Shown here piece by piece: positions 10,931-64,000 of a DNA stretch of 64,000 nt. Every line of letters begins with the position of its first letter. Positions within the stretch are counted from its first letter, which is position 1. Under the pieces are notes generated by a model, which was given only the letters and a program-made list of their open reading frames with translations, ran no database searches and was not told the origin of the DNA. Position numbers and translations under genes: made by a program. The DNA is from Palaemon carinicauda (taxonomy: Eukaryota; Arthropoda; Malacostraca; Decapoda; Palaemonidae), in assembly GCF_036898095.1 (NCBI RefSeq), contig NC_090739.1, positions 63,032,479-63,096,478 on the forward strand, written 5' to 3'.

Positions 10931-12527
10931 AAGCATGATGTGGAGAAATCATTAATGAAACTATCAAAATTATCAAACTAATTATCATAACTATTATCAT
11001 GGGATTCGGTAGAGGGGATACGTCCGATAGAAATTTGTAGTGTGCATCAATGGATAGGAACAACAGTGAGTTTTTAGAAGAAGAAGAAAGCGATGCACTG
11101 GTGGTTGAACGTAGAGTACCTATATAAAACAATTAGGCCCTCTAGTCAAACGTTCTCTGCAAAGCAATTCTCAAACTTAGTTCTGTAGCCTACCCCTTGG
11201 GAGTTTTTATAGACTTCGTGTGTATCCCTAAAATTGAGGATGGAAAAGAGAAATGATTAAATGGATGTTGTGATATAATTTCATTATTCAATCTCAATAC
11301 AGATTATGTCACGTATTGTATATTACTGGCTATTCTCTCAAATCCAGTGTATACCTCCTCAAGAGTAAAAATGTACCACTGTGGGTACAGGTACCCCAGG
11401 TTGGGAACCCATGCTGTAAAGGATGCTTATTGTATTATCTCTGGCAGAACGTTACGCAATTAGCTCTCTGGAGTCTGTAGGTAATGCCTTCCTCTTGGAG
11501 TAGTATCACGTTATAATATTTTACTTATGTCATATAGAAGATTCCTAGGGTTAATATAATGCAGTCTTCTTTCTTAGATACATCTTTTACGAATTCGTAG
11601 AAACCGGAAATACAACTTATTCTAACCCAATTATTAAATCTTCATTGAGTTTTAATGGTTACAAAATCAAATGTTTTAATAACGATATTGGCGTCCCGCC
11701 ACTTCTTCCCCGTTTGTCTGCTAAATGACGCAGCCTCATTTGTCAGTTTTCAAAATCATGTGCCAATGAGTTGGGGAATAATAAAAAAAAAAAATCATGC
11801 TTAATTATTTTACATTTTTCATGTCAACAGATCAGGTTCACTTACTGTTCTTATTATTGCATGGGCTCTTTGATTATAGATGGCTATGATTTAAAATTTT
11901 AGAGAAATCATAATGTTATATGGAAATAGCACAGACGTGACCATGTTGCTTAATTTAATGAACTAATTAATTCGTAAAGTTCACACTTTATTGATTTTGA
12001 TCTGTATCGGGGTTTCATAATCATTTTATGTTAGCATAATTTTTTCTTTACTTATAGAATGTTATTCTGGGTATAACAGAAGCATGTTTGTTGCACGAGT
12101 GCTACCACATTATTTCAAACTTATCCAACATTAAAATAGAATATTTTAGCGTTATTCTGGTTAATTTTTTCAATTTTTTTCACTGAAAAAAAAATAATTA
12201 GGGCATCTTTTATCATTCGATGTAATGCAATACATGTAGTTCAAAACTGTTACGAAATATTTCCTGTGCAGATTGCAGAAAATAGAATCTCACACGACAC
12301 TGGAAATTATCGTATTCTAGAGCACACATGCTTCTTCTCTAGCAGACGACGCTCATTAATCTTTTTATTTACGATTAATATAATGATTTGATTAATTAAT
12401 TAATAAACAATCAATAAAGATAAGATGACGGAAAGGAAACAATTTGTATATGATATTTAAAATAAAAATAGGTTTCACAATCAAATTAGAACCATCGTGC
12501 TCCCAATTCGGTTTGTTATTAGTGTTA
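10931..12527. other. AT-rich intergenic DNA upstream of SMC1
   Basis: No coding frame. The only recognisable item is the short transposon-end-like motif at 11372-11420. The SMC1 promoter and any 5' UTR exon should lie near the right end. Confidence 0.4.
11372..11420 (-). mobile_element. Possible solo hAT-type terminal inverted repeat
   Basis: The stretch reads GTGGGTACAGGTACCCC followed by AGGTTGGGAACCCATG. It resembles the GTTCCCAACCTGGGG terminal repeats of Buster/Charlie-like hAT elements. No partner end or transposase was found. Confidence 0.3.
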
Positions 12528-12545
12528 TTCGCGCCATTTTCCCGA
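12528..12545. promoter_or_regulatory. E2F- or YY1/Pho-like motif upstream of SMC1
   Basis: TTCGCGCCATTTTCCCG lies 109 bases before the SMC1 start. It fits an E2F-type site (TTCGCGCC). Its complement AAAATGGCG also fits the YY1/Pleiohomeotic consensus. This is a single motif match only, though the position is sensible for a cell-cycle gene. Confidence 0.35.
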
Positions 12546-12583
12546 CGTTAAATTGTAAACAAACATTTCTCAGTTTTCCCCCA

Positions 12584-12647
12584 ATGGTTGGGCATGGCTG
12601 AAATCTTATTCAAAATACTGGGGAAAACGGTTTTTGAAGTTAAATAA
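12584..12647 (+). promoter_or_regulatory. Two short upstream ORFs before SMC1
   Basis: The first ORF (12584-12601) encodes five residues. The second (12594-12647) encodes 17 residues in frame with SMC1 and stops at TAA 12645-12647, two codons before the SMC1 ATG. The in-frame stop fixes 12654 as the first usable in-frame start. Translation of these ORFs is not shown. Confidence 0.45.
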
Positions 12648-12653
12648 GATAAG

Positions 12654-62763
<50,110 letters not shown>

Positions 62764-63475
62764 GTCAGGACATATTTATTGAAACAAAATGATATGTAGA
62801 TAGAAAGTTAGTGCATAATGTTGAAGCCTAATAGAACTAAATCTGAATGTTAGTAAGGTTCCTGATACTCGGATCTTGTCAATGACAATATTATAATAAC
62901 TTGACACTCATTTGTATTTTAGATGTCATTCTTGTTTGTAGTTTCACTTTTGAGGAAGATAGCCTGCTGTCATCTTCATTTGCACCAAAAACAGTACAGG
63001 TTTGATGAAAGAGGGTTTATAGATTTTCAGAAACTTGTATTTCCATAGGAAATATTTTTGGTTCCCTTTTTTAATTTATTTATACTATAATCCATAATTT
63101 TTTTTATATAGATTATGCTATTAATCTCTTGCACTTTTTCACACAGCTCATTCTGTGGGTTTTATAAATTTTTCATAATTCTCATCATCTTTTGCATTCA
63201 AAGCTTTCTAAACTATACCATTCATTATTTTGATTTATATATGCATTAAATTTTGATCGTCTTATTTTACCTTTAGGGAGGTTTATCATTACTTAATTTT
63301 TCATTATTTTTTTTTTCTTCATTATATAGCATCTTTTAGTTGCTGACAATTTCCTCTATGATCCTCTATGAATGGAGATATTCTTCTACCAATGTTTGAG
63401 TCTGTTGCTAGTGTTAGTTCCTTCATTATTCAGTCTCAGTAGCTTTGCTCCTCCTTGAAGATTTAGTAGGTAGTA
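62764..63475. other. SMC1 intron 12, proximal part
   Basis: AT-rich, no feature. Confidence 0.5.
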
Positions 63476-64000
63476 GGTTGGCCAGGGTACCAGCCACCCT
63501 TTGAGATACTACCGCTAGAGAGTTATGGAGTCTTTTGACTGGCCAGACAGTACTACATTAGATCCTTCTCTCTGGTTACGGTTCACTTTCCCCTTGCCTA
63601 CACATACACCGAATAGTCTGGCATATTCTTTACAGATTCTCCTCTGTCCTCATACACCTGACAACGCTGAGATTACCAAACAATTCTTCTTCACCAAAGG
63701 GGTTAACTACTGCACTGTAATTGTTCAGTGGCTACTTTCCCCTTGGTAAGGGTAGAAGAGACTCTTTAGCTATGGTAAGCAGCTCTTCTAGGAGAAGGAC
63801 ACTCCAAAATCAAACCATCTTTCTCTAGTCTTGGGTAGTGCCATAACCTCTGTACCATGGTCTTCCACTATCTTGGGTTAGAGTTCTCTTGCTTGAGGGT
63901 ACACTCGGCCCCACTATTTTGTCTAATTTCTCTTCCTTTTGTTTTGTTAAAGTTTTTATAGTTTATATAGGAGATATTTATTTTAATATTATTCTTAAAA
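63476..64000. repeat. Probable dispersed repeat at right edge
   Basis: A sharp change to balanced composition (from TTGGCCAGGGTACCAGCCAC) without a coding pattern. I recall very similar sequence as an abundant decapod repeat. It may continue beyond the window. The 74-codon frame inside it (63525-63749) is not convincing as a gene. Confidence 0.4.

Noticed and set aside
63525..63749. 74-codon open frame near the right edge
   Set aside because: It lies within what looks like a dispersed repeat and has no recognisable domain.

Overview
This is eukaryotic genomic DNA, most likely from a decapod crustacean (an inference). The clues are an arthropod-like SMC1 split by long introns, very long (AG)n and (AT)n microsatellites, many DIRS-type retrotransposons, and dispersed repeats that I recall from decapod genomes but cannot check here.

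Two host genes are visible, diverging from each other. On the minus strand, 6428-6497 is the first coding exon of a TTD14-like gene (TRPL translocation defect 14). It ends inside a GG codon pair at a clean GTGAGT donor. The rest of that gene is not visible, so 1-6427 is probably its first intron. On the plus strand, 12654-62763 holds the first 12 coding exons of the cohesin subunit SMC1: 1024 residues, through the N-terminal ATPase half, the hinge and most of the returning coiled coil. The C-terminal ABC signature and Walker B lie beyond the right edge. Intron 1 is 26.6 kb and splits the Walker A motif. Introns 3, 4 and 5 also carry transposons.

The flank and the interval between the two genes (about 3.0-11 kb) hold degraded non-LTR retrotransposon pieces in both orientations. 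The SMC1 introns hold at least six DIRS-like (tyrosine-recombinase) elements or fragments, all in the same orientation as SMC1. They are copy 1 (14999-22520), an older element 'DIRS-B' (about 23680-37690) interrupted by other insertions, copy 2 (28399-36008), a fragment in intron 3, a terminal fragment in intron 4, and copy 3 (47716-55720). A piggyBac transposase remnant and a TA-flanked MITE with an internal (AT)n tract sit beside or inside DIRS-B.

The most notable content is the family formed by copies 2 and 3. They are near-identical and have intact inverted termini and internal complementary regions. Yet both carry the same dead reverse transcriptase (YLDD to CLEG), the same dead recombinase (HxxR arginine to Gly, nucleophile Tyr to Phe) and a nearly full-length 5S rRNA-like sequence inside the RT region. 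They look like a non-autonomous DIRS lineage moved in trans. Their gag-like region is a chain of minisatellites, including a 34-bp array that in copy 3 has grown a 135-bp higher-order repeat.
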